Assembly (NCBI RefSeq): GCF_000238355.1
Contig: NZ_AHCA01000008.1
Coordinates: 1 to 64,000 of the forward strand
DNA: 64,000 nucleotides
Reading direction: 5' to 3'
DNA from: Pseudoalteromonas haloplanktis ATCC 14393
GTDB taxonomy: Bacteria; Pseudomonadota; Gammaproteobacteria; Enterobacterales; Alteromonadaceae
Shown here: in pieces, positions 10,122 through 19,492 of the stretch
Position numbering within the stretch: the stretch's first letter is position 1
How the letters are laid out: each line of letters begins with the position of its first letter
Program-made: the position numbers and the translations under genes
The notes under the pieces: model-generated
Database searches by the model: none
Seen by the model: the letters and a program-made list of their open reading frames with translations, nothing else
Told to the model about the DNA's origin: nothing

Positions 10122-12044
10122 TTATTGTGATTTACGCACTCGTAAATACCACTCAGATAACAAACGTACTTGTTTTTGGGTATAGCCTTTTTCTACCATG
10201 CGATTAACAAAATCCTCGTGTTTTTTCTGATCTTCTGCGGATGTTTTCGCGTTGAAAGAAATAACCGGCAATAGATCTTCTGTGTTTGAGAACATTTTTT
10301 TCTCAATCACAGTGCGTAGTTTTTCGTAGCTGGTCCACAGAGGGTTTTTTCCGTTGTTGTGCGCTCGCGCTCGAAGTACAAAGTTGACTATTTCATTGCG
10401 GAAATCTTTTGGATTTGAAATACCCGCTGGCTTTTCAATTTTTTCAAGTTCAGCATTGAGTGCCTCACGGTTAAATAGTTGGCCAGTATCCGGATCGCGA
10501 TACTCTTGGTCTTGGATCCAAAAGTCGGCATAAGTGACGTAACGGTCAAAAATGTTTTGCCCGTACTCAGAGTAAGACTCTAAGTACGCAGTTTGTAATT
10601 CTTTACCAATAAACTCGACATATTGCGGAATTAAATAGCCTTTTAAATGACTCAAATAACGTTCTTCCACGTCGGCTGAGAATTGTTCGCGCTCAATTTG
10701 CTGTTCTAACACGTAGAACAAATGCACTGGGTTAGCGGCAACTTCAAGGGTATCAAAGTTAAATACACGGGATAAAATTTTAAACGCAAAGCGGGTTGAA
10801 AGCCCAGTCATGCCCTCATCAACACCAGCGTAATCACGATACTCTTGGTAAGACTTTGCTTTTGGATCGGTGTCTTTTAAGCTTTCACCATCATAGACCC
10901 GCATTTTTGAGTAGATACTGGAATTTTCTGGATCTTTTAAGCGCGACAAAGTAGTGAATTTTGCCAATGTTTCCAGTGTTCCAGGAGCACACGGGGCATT
11001 ATATAATTCACTGTGTTCTAATAGTTTATCGTAAATTTTCACTTCTTCTGAAACGCGTAAGCAATAAGGTACTTTGACGATATATACTCGGTCTAAAAAT
11101 GCTTCATTGTTTTTGTTGTTTTTAAACGTTTGCCACTCTGATTCATTTGAGTGGGCCAAAATCATCCCGCTGAAGGGCAGTGCGCTGATCCCTTCTGTGC
11201 CATTATAGTTGCCTTCTTGGGTGGCTGTTAATAATGGATGTAAGACTTTGATTGGTGCTTTAAACATTTCAACAAACTCCATTAAACCTTGATTAGCAAG
11301 GCATAATGAACCTGAATAAGCATACGCATCCGCATCATTTTGAGCGTAGTGCTCTAATTTGCGAATATCTACTTTACCAACCAGTGCAGAAATATCTTGA
11401 TTGTTTTCATCCCCCGGCTCAGTTTTTGCGATGGCTATTTGGTTCAAGATAGAGGGATAGCGTTTAACTACCTTGAATTGGCTAATATCACCATTAAACT
11501 CAGATAAGCGTTTAGTGGCCCACGGCGACATGATGGTTTTTAAATAACGGGGTTTAATGCCGTATTCTTTTTCCATCAGTTCTGCGTCTTCATTTGGATC
11601 AAATAACGACAGTGGGTGGTCATTAACAGGCGACCCTTTAATTGAATAAATAGGCACTTGTTGCATTAAATACTTAAGCTTTTCGGCAATGGAAGACTTG
11701 CCACCACCAACGGGGCCAAGTAAGTAGAGCACTTGTTTGCACTCTTCAAGGCCTTGTGCCGCATGTTTTAGGTAGGATACGATTTGCTCAATGGCATCCT
11801 CCATACCGTAAAAGTCATTAAAAGCGGGGTAGCGGGCAACTACTCGATTTGAAAATAACCGACTTAATCGGGCATCTTTGGATGTGTCGATCATTTCGGG
11901 TTCGCCAATGGCAGTTAATAATCGTTCAGGTGCACTGGCGTAAGCCGATTTATCAGTTTTACAAATTTCTAAGAACTCAGCGATACTGTACTCTTCTTCT
12001 TGTGCCGCTTCGTATCGTGCTTGGTAATGCTCAAAAATACTCAT
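10122..12044 (-). CDS. yeaG: PrkA/YeaG family serine protein kinase
   Basis: First gene of the operon. The 640 residues start MSIFEHYQARYEAAQEEE, almost as in E. coli YeaG (MNIFDHYRQRYEAA). The AAA+-like N-terminal part has Walker A GPVGGGKSS near residue 110, and the C-terminal PrkA domain resembles a eukaryotic-type kinase fold. Members phosphorylate serine and govern sustained nitrogen-starvation and stationary-phase responses. The start is set at the ATG at 12044, preceded by GGAGG; an upstream in-frame TTG would place that site inside the gene. The next gene, yeaH, follows after about 30 bases. Confidence 0.92.
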   Translation of the reverse strand: MSIFEHYQARYEAAQEEEYSIAEFLEICKTDKSAYASAPERLLTAIGEPEMIDTSKDARLSRLFSNRVVARYPAFNDFYGMEDAIEQIVSYLKHAAQGLEECKQVLYLLGPVGGGKSSIAEKLKYLMQQVPIYSIKGSPVNDHPLSLFDPNEDAELMEKEYGIKPRYLKTIMSPWATKRLSEFNGDISQFKVVKRYPSILNQIAIAKTEPGDENNQDISALVGKVDIRKLEHYAQNDADAYAYSGSLCLANQGLMEFVEMFKAPIKVLHPLLTATQEGNYNGTEGISALPFSGMILAHSNESEWQTFKNNKNNEAFLDRVYIVKVPYCLRVSEEVKIYDKLLEHSELYNAPCAPGTLETLAKFTTLSRLKDPENSSIYSKMRVYDGESLKDTDPKAKSYQEYRDYAGVDEGMTGLSTRFAFKILSRVFNFDTLEVAANPVHLFYVLEQQIEREQFSADVEERYLSHLKGYLIPQYVEFIGKELQTAYLESYSEYGQNIFDRYVTYADFWIQDQEYRDPDTGQLFNREALNAELEKIEKPAGISNPKDFRNEIVNFVLRARAHNNGKNPLWTSYEKLRTVIEKKMFSNTEDLLPVISFNAKTSAEDQKKHEDFVNRMVEKGYTQKQVRLLSEWYLRVRKSQ

Positions 12045-12170
12045 GGAGACCTCCAAAAACCTGCTTAAACTAGGTGCTTACAAATTTAAAAAGTAGCAAA
12101 GGTTATTTAAAGCTTAGTCATGAATTTAGATTTTTGTGCAATAAAATTAAAAATTTATGTTAGAAAATAA

Positions 12171-12192
12171 AAAAGACGCCGTAGCGTCTTTT
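12171..12192 (-). terminator. Terminator downstream of sodB
   Basis: AAAAGACGC-CGTA-GCGTCTTTT hairpin. Read on the minus strand it follows sodB and runs into a T tract. Confidence 0.8.
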
Positions 12193-12222
12193 AAATTAAG
12201 CTTGCTCGAATCGAGCAATTAA

Positions 12223-12804
12223 TTATGCGAAGTTAGCGTTCGCGAATTCCCAGTTAACAAGCGACCAGAAAGCTTTTAAGTAATCTGGACGAACGTTACG
12301 GAAATCGATGTAGTAAGCATGTTCCCACAGATCCACTGTTAGGATCGGTGTTACACCTTCTTGTGTTAGTGGTGTTGCAGCGTTAGACGTATTAACGATG
12401 TCTAAAGAACCATCTGCTAATTTAACTAACCAAGTCCAGCTTGAACCGAAGTTGTTAACTGCTTTGTCATCAAAAGCTGCTTGGAATGCTTCAAACGAAC
12501 CCCATTTAGCATTGATAGCATCTGCAACCGCGCCCGTTGCTGCGCCACCGCCATTTGGAGATAAGCTGTTCCAGTAGAAAGTGTGGTTCCAGATCTGTGC
12601 TGCATTGTTAAATACACCACCTTCTGAAGAGCAAACTACTTCTTCAAGTGTTTTATTTTCGAATTCAGTACCACCTACTAAACCGTTAAGTTTTACAACG
12701 TATGTATTGTGGTGTTTGCCGTGGTGAAACTCGAGTGTTTCTTGTGAAATATGTGGCTCAAGTGCGTTAATTGCATATGGTAGTGACGGTAGTTCAAATG
12801 CCAT
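12223..12804 (-). CDS. sodB: Iron superoxide dismutase
   Basis: Dismutates superoxide to oxygen and hydrogen peroxide in the cytoplasm. The 193 residues equal E. coli SodB in length. The four metal ligands are visible: His27 in EFHHGKHH, His in WNHTFYW near 74, and Asp and His in [10 protein letters not shown] near 157-161. [12 protein letters not shown] and the Gln within it are typical of the iron rather than manganese enzyme. A good GGAGAT site precedes the ATG. The gene lies after prkA on the same strand but has its own terminator. Confidence 0.97.
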   Translation of the reverse strand: MAFELPSLPYAINALEPHISQETLEFHHGKHHNTYVVKLNGLVGGTEFENKTLEEVVCSSEGGVFNNAAQIWNHTFYWNSLSPNGGGAATGAVADAINAKWGSFEAFQAAFDDKAVNNFGSSWTWLVKLADGSLDIVNTSNAATPLTQEGVTPILTVDLWEHAYYIDFRNVRPDYLKAFWSLVNWEFANANFA

Positions 12805-13080
12805 TTTTTATCTCCATCTTCTTTTGGTTGATAGTCCAAATAGTAATAGGTAATACCTGTTCAAACAGAGTAGTTGCCTATACCAAATGGGATTATAGTG
12901 TTACTATAATTGTTGAGTATTTTACTCAAGTTTTAGCAAACAGCAATGCTAAACAGCAGTGCAAATGCAAGACTATTTAGATTGCGGCTATATTTGCCCA
13001 CTTTAAGACACATATATGAGGCTAAATGAAAATTTTTCAAGCCTTGATATGTTCAGCTATCGTCACTTTTGAGGTTGTAG

Positions 13081-13419
13081 ATGGAAACCATTGATAAAAT
13101 TAAACAACAGATTTCTGAAAATCCAATTATCCTTTATATGAAAGGCTCGCCTAAACTACCAAATTGTGGTTTTTCTTCACAAGCGTCTCAAGCACTTATG
13201 TCATGCGGTGAGCCGTTTGCTTATGTTGACATTTTACTCAACCCAGATATCCGTGCCGAACTTCCTGCTTACGCTAATTGGCCAACATTCCCTCAGTTGT
13301 GGGTGGAAGGTGAGTTAATTGGTGGCTGTGATATCATTATTGAAATGTTTCAACGTGGTGAATTACAACCACTGATCACAGAAACTGCAGCCAAATATAA
13401 AGAAGCTGATGCCGAATAA
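13081..13419 (+). CDS. grxD: Monothiol glutaredoxin GrxD
   Basis: CGFS-type glutaredoxin that binds a glutathione-ligated [2Fe-2S] cluster and delivers it in iron-sulfur assembly and iron sensing. The active site PNCGFSSQA is at about 27-35. The KGSPKLP lead-in, the WPTFPQLWVEGELIGGCDI block with the cis-Pro and GSH-binding residues, and the 112-residue length match E. coli GrxD (115 aa). It lies next to sodB, divergently oriented, a frequent pairing. Confidence 0.95.
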   Translation: METIDKIKQQISENPIILYMKGSPKLPNCGFSSQASQALMSCGEPFAYVDILLNPDIRAELPAYANWPTFPQLWVEGELIGGCDIIIEMFQRGELQPLITETAAKYKEADAE

Positions 13420-13445
13420 TTTTTGTGCTTTATGCTAATTTAGTG

Positions 13446-13471
13446 AAAAGCCGCTTAGTAGCGGCTTTTTT
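13446..13471. terminator. Terminator after grxD
   Basis: AAAAGCCGC-TTAGTA-GCGGCTTTTTT hairpin with a T tract, between convergent grxD and the sensor kinase gene. Confidence 0.85.
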
Positions 13472-13491
13472 GTGGCATTTTATAAGACTGT

Positions 13492-14802
13492 TCACACACT
13501 AGGCAAAATTACATGGACATTAAGCCCGCCACTGTTACGATTATGTAAGCTAATTTGGCCATGGTGTGCTTCAACTATTTCACGGCATAACGCAAGTCCT
13601 AAGCCGCTACCCGTTACTTTGGTTGAATAAAACGGGATCAAAGCATTTGCCATTACTTGCTCACTCATACCTTTACCTTGATCACTTACGCTGATATGGG
13701 TACCTTTGGTATCTTGTGAAATACAGACACTCACCTGCTCGGGGGCAGAGCCAGATTCGTGGGCATTTTTGAGTAAGTTGATCAATAACTGTTCTATTTG
13801 AGTTGGATCAGCAAGCGTGGTTACATCTTTGTTTATTTCGAGTATAAACTGCCATTGGCGCTGTAATTGTTCCAGTAATACTGGCCAATCAAGTGTAATG
13901 ACTTGTGGTGTTGGTAATTTTGCAAACTTACCATAGCCTTGGACAAACTCATTAAGGTGTTTGATACGCTCTGAGATGGTTTCAAAAACCCGCTTAAGCC
14001 TTGGTTCGTTCAGGTTTTCACTGAGTAACTGGCCGCTGTGTAACATTGATGACATGGGGCCAAGCGAGTTATTGAGCTCATGACTAATAATACGAATGAC
14101 TTTTTTCCACACCTCAACTTCTTGACGACTGAGTTCTCGAGTCAATTGTTTAAATACATATAAATAATGATATTGATTATTTAGCAATAATTTACCTGTT
14201 GATAAATGCCATGCTTGGGCTTCTTGATTCTCTGCTTCTAGAGTAAATAAACCATCACTACCACGCTGTAATGCTTGGCTTAATTGTGGGTGAGCATTAG
14301 TAAGTAATTGCTCAAATTGACTGCCTTCAAGGGCCGTTTTCGCGTTAAAAAGATCCCGAGCACTGTAGTTACTGTAAACAATAAAGCCTTTATCATTTTT
14401 TAAAAGGACGGCTTGCGGTGAACTTTGCAGCACTTTATCAAGCATTAACTCGCGTTGATAAATCCATTGTTTTTCTTGGCGTAGTTGCTTTGCACTTTGA
14501 TTATACAGCTGACACAATCGGCCTAATTCATCATTGTTGTTATAGGCAAGTTGAGTGGTTAGTTCACCATCTTTAAGGTTAAGTAATCCTGTTTCTAACG
14601 AGTGCATACCTTGCACTGTGGAGCGACAGAGCCGAAATGACACATAACTGGCTATCAGCACAGTCAAAAGTGTATTTACACCAATTAAAAGCCAGTCTAA
14701 CTGTGTTAACCAACTGATTATCCAAACCGGAATAATGGCTGATATGTTACATAACAACATAAGCTTGGTGGTGATAGATAAAAAGAATTTATTGCTTTGC
14801 AT
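13492..14802 (-). CDS. NtrY-like membrane sensor histidine kinase
   Basis: Autophosphorylating sensor for the NtrC-type regulator encoded just before it. Two hydrophobic segments lie at about 12-33 and 38-58. A HAMP-like stretch (SLETGLLNLKDGELTTQL), a PAS domain (near 125-210) and the H-box IISHELNNSLGP near residue 247 follow. The HATPase domain has LLINLLKNAHESG (N box), DQGKGM and GSGLGLALC. The ATG at 14802 overlaps the regulator stop as TGATG; a TTG one codon earlier is less likely. The short loop between the membrane segments implies sensing within or beside the membrane. The signal is unknown; an envelope or antimicrobial stress is plausible given the ABC operon next door. Confidence 0.88.
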   Translation of the reverse strand: MQSNKFFLSITTKLMLLCNISAIIPVWIISWLTQLDWLLIGVNTLLTVLIASYVSFRLCRSTVQGMHSLETGLLNLKDGELTTQLAYNNNDELGRLCQLYNQSAKQLRQEKQWIYQRELMLDKVLQSSPQAVLLKNDKGFIVYSNYSARDLFNAKTALEGSQFEQLLTNAHPQLSQALQRGSDGLFTLEAENQEAQAWHLSTGKLLLNNQYHYLYVFKQLTRELSRQEVEVWKKVIRIISHELNNSLGPMSSMLHSGQLLSENLNEPRLKRVFETISERIKHLNEFVQGYGKFAKLPTPQVITLDWPVLLEQLQRQWQFILEINKDVTTLADPTQIEQLLINLLKNAHESGSAPEQVSVCISQDTKGTHISVSDQGKGMSEQVMANALIPFYSTKVTGSGLGLALCREIVEAHHGQISLHNRNSGGLNVHVILPSV

Positions 14803-16130
14803 CAATAATCGATCTCAAATTTTTGTAAACGTCGGTACAATGCCTGACGACTTAAACCAAACTGGCGAGCTACTTTGGCGATAACACCTTGATGCTCACG
14901 CATTGCTTCTTCTAAAGCTAATTTTGTGGGTTCTTGTTTTGTCGGCTGAGCGTGGCTAGTGAGCGATTGCAGGGCGAAATCATCAAGGGTAATATCACCA
15001 TCTGGTTTGAGTACCGCAACACGTTTACAGGCATTTTCAAGCTCACGAACATTGCCAGGCCATGGGTGTGCAAGTAAACCTTGTTCGATCGCAATTGATA
15101 GCTCTCGATCACCTAGAAAATGTTTGGCAAGTGTTAAAATATCGTCAGGGCGCTGTGCTAAATTTGGTAAATTGAGCTCAATGACATTGAGACGATAATA
15201 TAAATCTTCACGAAAGCGTCCGGCACGAATAGCCGCTTTTAAGTCTTCATTGGTGGCGGAAATAACCCGAACATTTACTTGTTGTGTTTTTGTTGAGCCG
15301 AGTCGCTCAAACTCACCGGTTTGCAAAACGCGTAATAACTTCATTTGTCCAGATAACGGTAAGTTACCTATTTCATCTAAAAATAGTGTGCCGCCATCGG
15401 CGGCTTCAAAGCGGCCAATTCGTTGTTTGGTGATACCAGTGTACGCCCCAGCTTCAGCACCGAATAACTCAGCTTCAATTAAATCCTGAGGCAGGGCACC
15501 GGCATTAATGGTTAAAAATGGCGCATGCTTTAAATGAGAGTTAGCTTGGATAATCTGTGCAATGCGCTCTTTGCCACTCCCATTTGCGCCAGTGATCAGC
15601 ACAGATACATCTGATTTTGCCACTTGGATTGCCATATTGAGCACTTTTTCCATTGCGGTACTTTGATAAACCAAACCAACTAAATCGGCATCGGCTAAAC
15701 TGGCTGTGCGTTCTTGCTGGTGGCGAGCATAAGTGGCATTTTGTTGTTTTGTGTGGCCAAGCTCAATTAGGTTATTTACACAGATCAGTAATTTGCTATC
15801 GTCCCAAGGCTTGGGTAAATAATCGGCGGCACCGGCTTTAACTAGTTCAACTGCTGTTGCAAGTTCTGTCCACGCGGTGATCAAAATAATCGGTAAGAGT
15901 GGGTTAAGTTCTCGTAATTGGTAAAATAACACCTTGCCTTCTTCACCTGAAGTGGTGTCATTACTAAAATTCATATCTTGGATAACGAGTGAGATACGTT
16001 GATATTGCACTATTTGTAACGCTTCAAGCGGGGTTTTTGCCGTGACCACCTGATAGTCATGAATTTCTAATAGTAATGACAAGGCTTCTAAAATAGCGGG
16101 ATTGTCATCGACAATAAGTATTTTTTCCAT
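14802..16130 (-). CDS. NtrC-family sigma-54-dependent response regulator
   Basis: Three domains are clear. A receiver (1-120) has phospho-Asp in LVIQDMNF and Lys in LPKPWDD. An AAA+ domain has Walker A GANGSGKE near 180, the sigma-54 contact loop as GAYTGI, a tolerated variant of GAFTGA, and Walker B GGTLFLDEIG. A Fis-type HTH (IAKVARQFGLSRQALYRRL) ends the 442-residue protein. It should activate sigma-54 promoters when phosphorylated by the kinase translated from the overlapping gene. The likely target is the ABC operon upstream, whose control region holds two strong palindromes (20947-20980). Confidence 0.92.
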   Translation of the reverse strand: MEKILIVDDNPAILEALSLLLEIHDYQVVTAKTPLEALQIVQYQRISLVIQDMNFSNDTTSGEEGKVLFYQLRELNPLLPIILITAWTELATAVELVKAGAADYLPKPWDDSKLLICVNNLIELGHTKQQNATYARHQQERTASLADADLVGLVYQSTAMEKVLNMAIQVAKSDVSVLITGANGSGKERIAQIIQANSHLKHAPFLTINAGALPQDLIEAELFGAEAGAYTGITKQRIGRFEAADGGTLFLDEIGNLPLSGQMKLLRVLQTGEFERLGSTKTQQVNVRVISATNEDLKAAIRAGRFREDLYYRLNVIELNLPNLAQRPDDILTLAKHFLGDRELSIAIEQGLLAHPWPGNVRELENACKRVAVLKPDGDITLDDFALQSLTSHAQPTKQEPTKLALEEAMREHQGVIAKVARQFGLSRQALYRRLQKFEIDY

Positions 16131-16177
16131 GTGAATTTAATCGCTGTTTATTTTTATTAGATAATGGTTTTATGAAA

Positions 16178-16207
16178 ATGCTACACCGAATTATCTCAGT
16201 GTAGCAT
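16178..16207 (-). terminator. Hairpin between the ABC operon and the regulator gene
   Basis: ATGCTACAC-12 bases-GTGTAGCAT, a 9-bp perfect stem. On the minus strand it is followed by TTTTCAT, a weak T tract, so termination may be partial and the two-component genes may receive read-through. Confidence 0.5.
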
Positions 16208-16222
16208 AGCTTAGGAAATGCT

Positions 16223-17428
16223 TTATATGCTTCGTGTGGCAATACTTGGTGATATGTTGGCGGCACGTTTTGCTGGGCCAAATACCGCAAGTAAGCTCAT
16301 TACAAACACCATAAGTGCGGTGCCGGCAATATAGCTAGGTGGTAGTGCAGCAATTGAAAAGTGCTGCATTAAAAGTTGCCCGAGCAATAGTGCAGCTATT
16401 ACACCGAGTATTAGGCCTGCAGTGCAAATCATCGCATTTTCCACTAAAAAGTAGTTAATGATGGCTGACTTTCTAGCGCCTAATGCACGGCGAGTACCGA
16501 TTTGCTTGGTGCGTTTGCTGATATTAAATAAAGTTAAACCAAAAATCCCCAGCGCGGTGACTAATACTAAAATAGTGATTAATACAATTAGCATACGCAT
16601 CATTAACGTATCTTGCGCCATGTAATTTTCTTTGGCTTCATCTAAGCCTCGTACGCGAATAATCACACGCTTGTCATAACTTTTTAGCATTTCATCTTCA
16701 ATTGTACTGGCCAGTTGTGCACGTTGCTTAACATCGGTTCGAACAATAAAGTTGCCCGAAATATTTGGATTAATATAAGGGATCAAAGCGACATTATCAG
16801 GGCGGCTATCTTTCATCCAAGGGCCTTTTGCTTTTTTGATAATACCCACTATTTTAAGGGCGATATCGCCTAAATAGACTGTTTTTCCCAAAGCGTCAGT
16901 ATCAGAAAATAACTCATCGGCTAATGTTTGGGTAATAATGGTCACATTGGCGCGTTGCTCATTATTATCAGTAACAATGACTTCACTTTCGTTAAAATTA
17001 CGTCCAGATGCAAGTTCAAGTCCTAATGTGTTTAGCGCATGGTCATCGGTAAAAAAATATGCTGTTCTGGCGGAAAGCCCAGGTTCTGGGGCAGGGTTAA
17101 TACTAAAGTCAGACGAACTGCCGCTACCAGAAAGTGGTGTATTACTAATATAGACTGCATCAATTACGTTGGGTAGTCCACGTAACATCGTTTCGTCTAG
17201 CTCAAATTGCTGGTGACTTTCGACATCATTACCAAACAACATTACATGAAACGAAAATATTTCGTCTTCAGGATAGCCGGTTTCCTGGCTTAAGTAGCTG
17301 ACTTTATCTTCGATTATAAATGCGGCATTACTGACAATCGCGGTGGTAATAGCTATTTGCAGTAATAACAATATGGCACCTATTTTTGAGCGGCATAGTG
17401 CGTGAAAAATTGGTTTTATTTCTAACAT
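16223..17428 (-). CDS. ABC transporter permease, MacB/FtsX type (second permease)
   Basis: 401 residues with the FtsX/MacB layout: one N-terminal membrane helix (about 14-36), a large periplasmic region of MacB_PCD type, and three C-terminal helices (about 280-305, 330-352, 367-388). The FtsX signature TKQIGTRRALGARKSAI lies between the first two of these, where the permease contacts the ATPase. It is the last gene of a four-gene operon and differs strongly from its partner permease, so the transporter is probably a heterodimer. Such systems act as mechanotransmission exporters for peptides, lipids or antimicrobials; the substrate is unknown. Confidence 0.88.
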   Translation of the reverse strand: MLEIKPIFHALCRSKIGAILLLLQIAITTAIVSNAAFIIEDKVSYLSQETGYPEDEIFSFHVMLFGNDVESHQQFELDETMLRGLPNVIDAVYISNTPLSGSGSSSDFSINPAPEPGLSARTAYFFTDDHALNTLGLELASGRNFNESEVIVTDNNEQRANVTIITQTLADELFSDTDALGKTVYLGDIALKIVGIIKKAKGPWMKDSRPDNVALIPYINPNISGNFIVRTDVKQRAQLASTIEDEMLKSYDKRVIIRVRGLDEAKENYMAQDTLMMRMLIVLITILVLVTALGIFGLTLFNISKRTKQIGTRRALGARKSAIINYFLVENAMICTAGLILGVIAALLLGQLLMQHFSIAALPPSYIAGTALMVFVMSLLAVFGPAKRAANISPSIATRSI

Positions 17429-17437
17429 AATGTGCTC

Positions 17438-18751
17438 CTATTGGCTCTTGAGGTAAATTGTCGGGTTGGTTTTACAGACTAACCACGCAGGGTAAAGCCC
17501 CGCTACAATACATGTTGTAATTGCAATAACAGGTGCACTGAGTAACATGGTGAAATCCATTGTGGCGATTGCTGAATAGTAATCATAGCTTTGACGAACA
17601 CCCCAGAGCCCTAATTGAGCAAGTACTATACCGACTAAGCCACCAAAACAACCAAGCATAGCCACTTCAACAAGGTGTTGTAAAAAGACTTGTCGTTTAC
17701 TGGCACCTAGTGCACGGCGGACACCTACCTCTGGTGCTCTGCGCAAAAATTTAGCTAATAGTAAGCCAAGGATATTAGCTAAACAAACAGCTAAAAACAT
17801 GAAGCTCAAGGCAACTAAGATTTTGTTGTCTTCACTGACGACTTTGTTGTACTGCATCCATTGGTTAACATCTCGTAAGCTATAAGTAAGCTCTTTACGA
17901 TTGAAACGGCCATGCTTTTGTTGTTCTTCCATGTAAGCCATTAAAAAGTTTTCGTATTCTTGCTTTTGTTGTGCATCGTTTAGTTCTACCCAAAATTGAA
18001 CCCACACCATTTCTGATTGTAACTTAGCTTTAAAGCTTCTAACGTCTTCATGTTTCCAGCCATTGGTGTTCCCCCAGTTGCCAAATTCTCTTGCTTCTAC
18101 AAGGCTAAATGGTAAGAACATGCTTTCAGGTTCGTTAAAAACGCCATTATTTAAATCGTAGTATTTAACCACTAATGGCCAACTTTTTGTGACGCCGATG
18201 ACTTCATAACTTTCGTTATCAAGGTAAAGAATCTTGCCGACAGAGTTTTTACCAGCGAATAGTCTTTCATTCAGTTCTTCACTTATTACTACGACAGGGG
18301 CGGCGTTTTCTTCTTGCTGTTGTGACCACTTATTACCGTACAAGAACTCAAGTTGAAACATCTCAAAAAATTCAGGGGTAGTCATTCGTGCACTTTTACT
18401 AAAAGGCTTAACAGTGTCTGAGTCGGTGTACACAGAAAAGCCACTGCGTAGCATACTTAAACGTTTACCTTCAGTATTAGCACGATATAAATTGGTAGCA
18501 TCTTGATAGGTCAGTTGCATGGGGAGATTGTCGTCTGTCCACCACGTATGACCGTCATCCATTATTTGCAGTTGCACACTAAACAGTTGACTGCTTTTAT
18601 GTGGAATAGGATCCGCCGACATCATGTGATAAACGCTTAAACTGGTCATGGTTACACCAATCCCGATGGCAATCGCCAGCACCATTAAAAAGCTCACTAA
18701 CGGGGTGCGCTTAAAACTACGCCAACTTAAATCGAGGTAATGTAATAGCAT
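17438..18751 (-). CDS. ABC transporter permease, MacB/FtsX type (first permease)
   Basis: 437 residues with the same design as the next gene: N-terminal helix (about 16-38), a periplasmic MacB_PCD-like region, and a C-terminal FtsX domain of three helices with APEVGVRRALGASKRQVF as the conserved coupling segment. The reading frame begins three bases after the ATPase stop, and the second permease begins nine bases after this stop, so all are co-translated. It lacks a fused ATPase domain, unlike E. coli MacB. Confidence 0.88.
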   Translation of the reverse strand: MLLHYLDLSWRSFKRTPLVSFLMVLAIAIGIGVTMTSLSVYHMMSADPIPHKSSQLFSVQLQIMDDGHTWWTDDNLPMQLTYQDATNLYRANTEGKRLSMLRSGFSVYTDSDTVKPFSKSARMTTPEFFEMFQLEFLYGNKWSQQQEENAAPVVVISEELNERLFAGKNSVGKILYLDNESYEVIGVTKSWPLVVKYYDLNNGVFNEPESMFLPFSLVEAREFGNWGNTNGWKHEDVRSFKAKLQSEMVWVQFWVELNDAQQKQEYENFLMAYMEEQQKHGRFNRKELTYSLRDVNQWMQYNKVVSEDNKILVALSFMFLAVCLANILGLLLAKFLRRAPEVGVRRALGASKRQVFLQHLVEVAMLGCFGGLVGIVLAQLGLWGVRQSYDYYSAIATMDFTMLLSAPVIAITTCIVAGLYPAWLVCKTNPTIYLKSQ

Positions 18752-18754
18752 AAG

Positions 18755-19465
18755 TTACACCCCAGCCACATTTTTAAGGGTTTGTGCCCCTTGGTATAAG
18801 GTAAAGTCGGCTAGTTGCCCATCGACTACCTGAATGTTACGCGGTGCGCGACGTGCAAGTTCTGGATCATGGGTGACCATTATAATAGTGGCACCATCAC
18901 GATTAATTTGCTCAAGTAACTCCATCACTTGACGGGCCATTAGGCTGTCGAGGTTACCGGTTGGTTCATCGGCAAGTAAAAAGCGCGGCTTACCAGCAAG
19001 GGCGCGAGCAATCGCGACTCGTTGTTGTTGACCACCTGATAATTGCTGCGGCAAGTGCTTGGCACGTGAGGCTAAACCTACCTGCTCTAAACATTGCTCT
19101 ATGCGGCGTTTACGCTCATTGGCTTTAATGCCTCTATAGCGCAGTGGTACTTCAATATTCTCGTATAGATTCAAATCAGGAATAAGGTTAAAACCTTGGA
19201 AAATAAAGCCAATTTTTTGGTTACGAACATCGGCGCGTTGATTGTCATTGAGTTTACCGACATCAATGCCATCAAGTAGATATTGACCACTACTAAAAGG
19301 CTCTAACATACCTGCGATGTTTAAAAAGGTGGTTTTTCCTGAGCCGCTAGGACCGGTTACTGCAATGAACTCGCCTTCTTCTACGTGTAAATTAAAGTCA
19401 CGTAATGCATGAGTTTGTACCATTTCTGTTTGGTACAGCTTGCTGATGTTATTCATCTTAAGCAT
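18755..19465 (-). CDS. ABC transporter ATP-binding protein, MacB/LolD type
   Basis: 236-residue ATPase with Walker A GPSGSGKTTF near 39-48, a Q-loop in FIFQGFNLIP, signature LSGGQQQRVAIARAL near 143, Walker B FLLADEPTGNLDS and the switch His in VTHDPE. GNLDS is typical of the LolD/MacB/FtsE group. It supplies the energy for the two permeases directly downstream. Confidence 0.93.
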   Translation of the reverse strand: MLKMNNISKLYQTEMVQTHALRDFNLHVEEGEFIAVTGPSGSGKTTFLNIAGMLEPFSSGQYLLDGIDVGKLNDNQRADVRNQKIGFIFQGFNLIPDLNLYENIEVPLRYRGIKANERKRRIEQCLEQVGLASRAKHLPQQLSGGQQQRVAIARALAGKPRFLLADEPTGNLDSLMARQVMELLEQINRDGATIIMVTHDPELARRAPRNIQVVDGQLADFTLYQGAQTLKNVAGV

Positions 19466-19492
19466 GAGTTGCTCCTTGTAATATAGTTGTTC

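Noticed and set aside
12913..12929. TTGAGTA-TTT-TACTCAA hairpin upstream of sodB
   Set aside because: No gene ends here and no T tract follows; could be a chance palindrome in AT-rich DNA.
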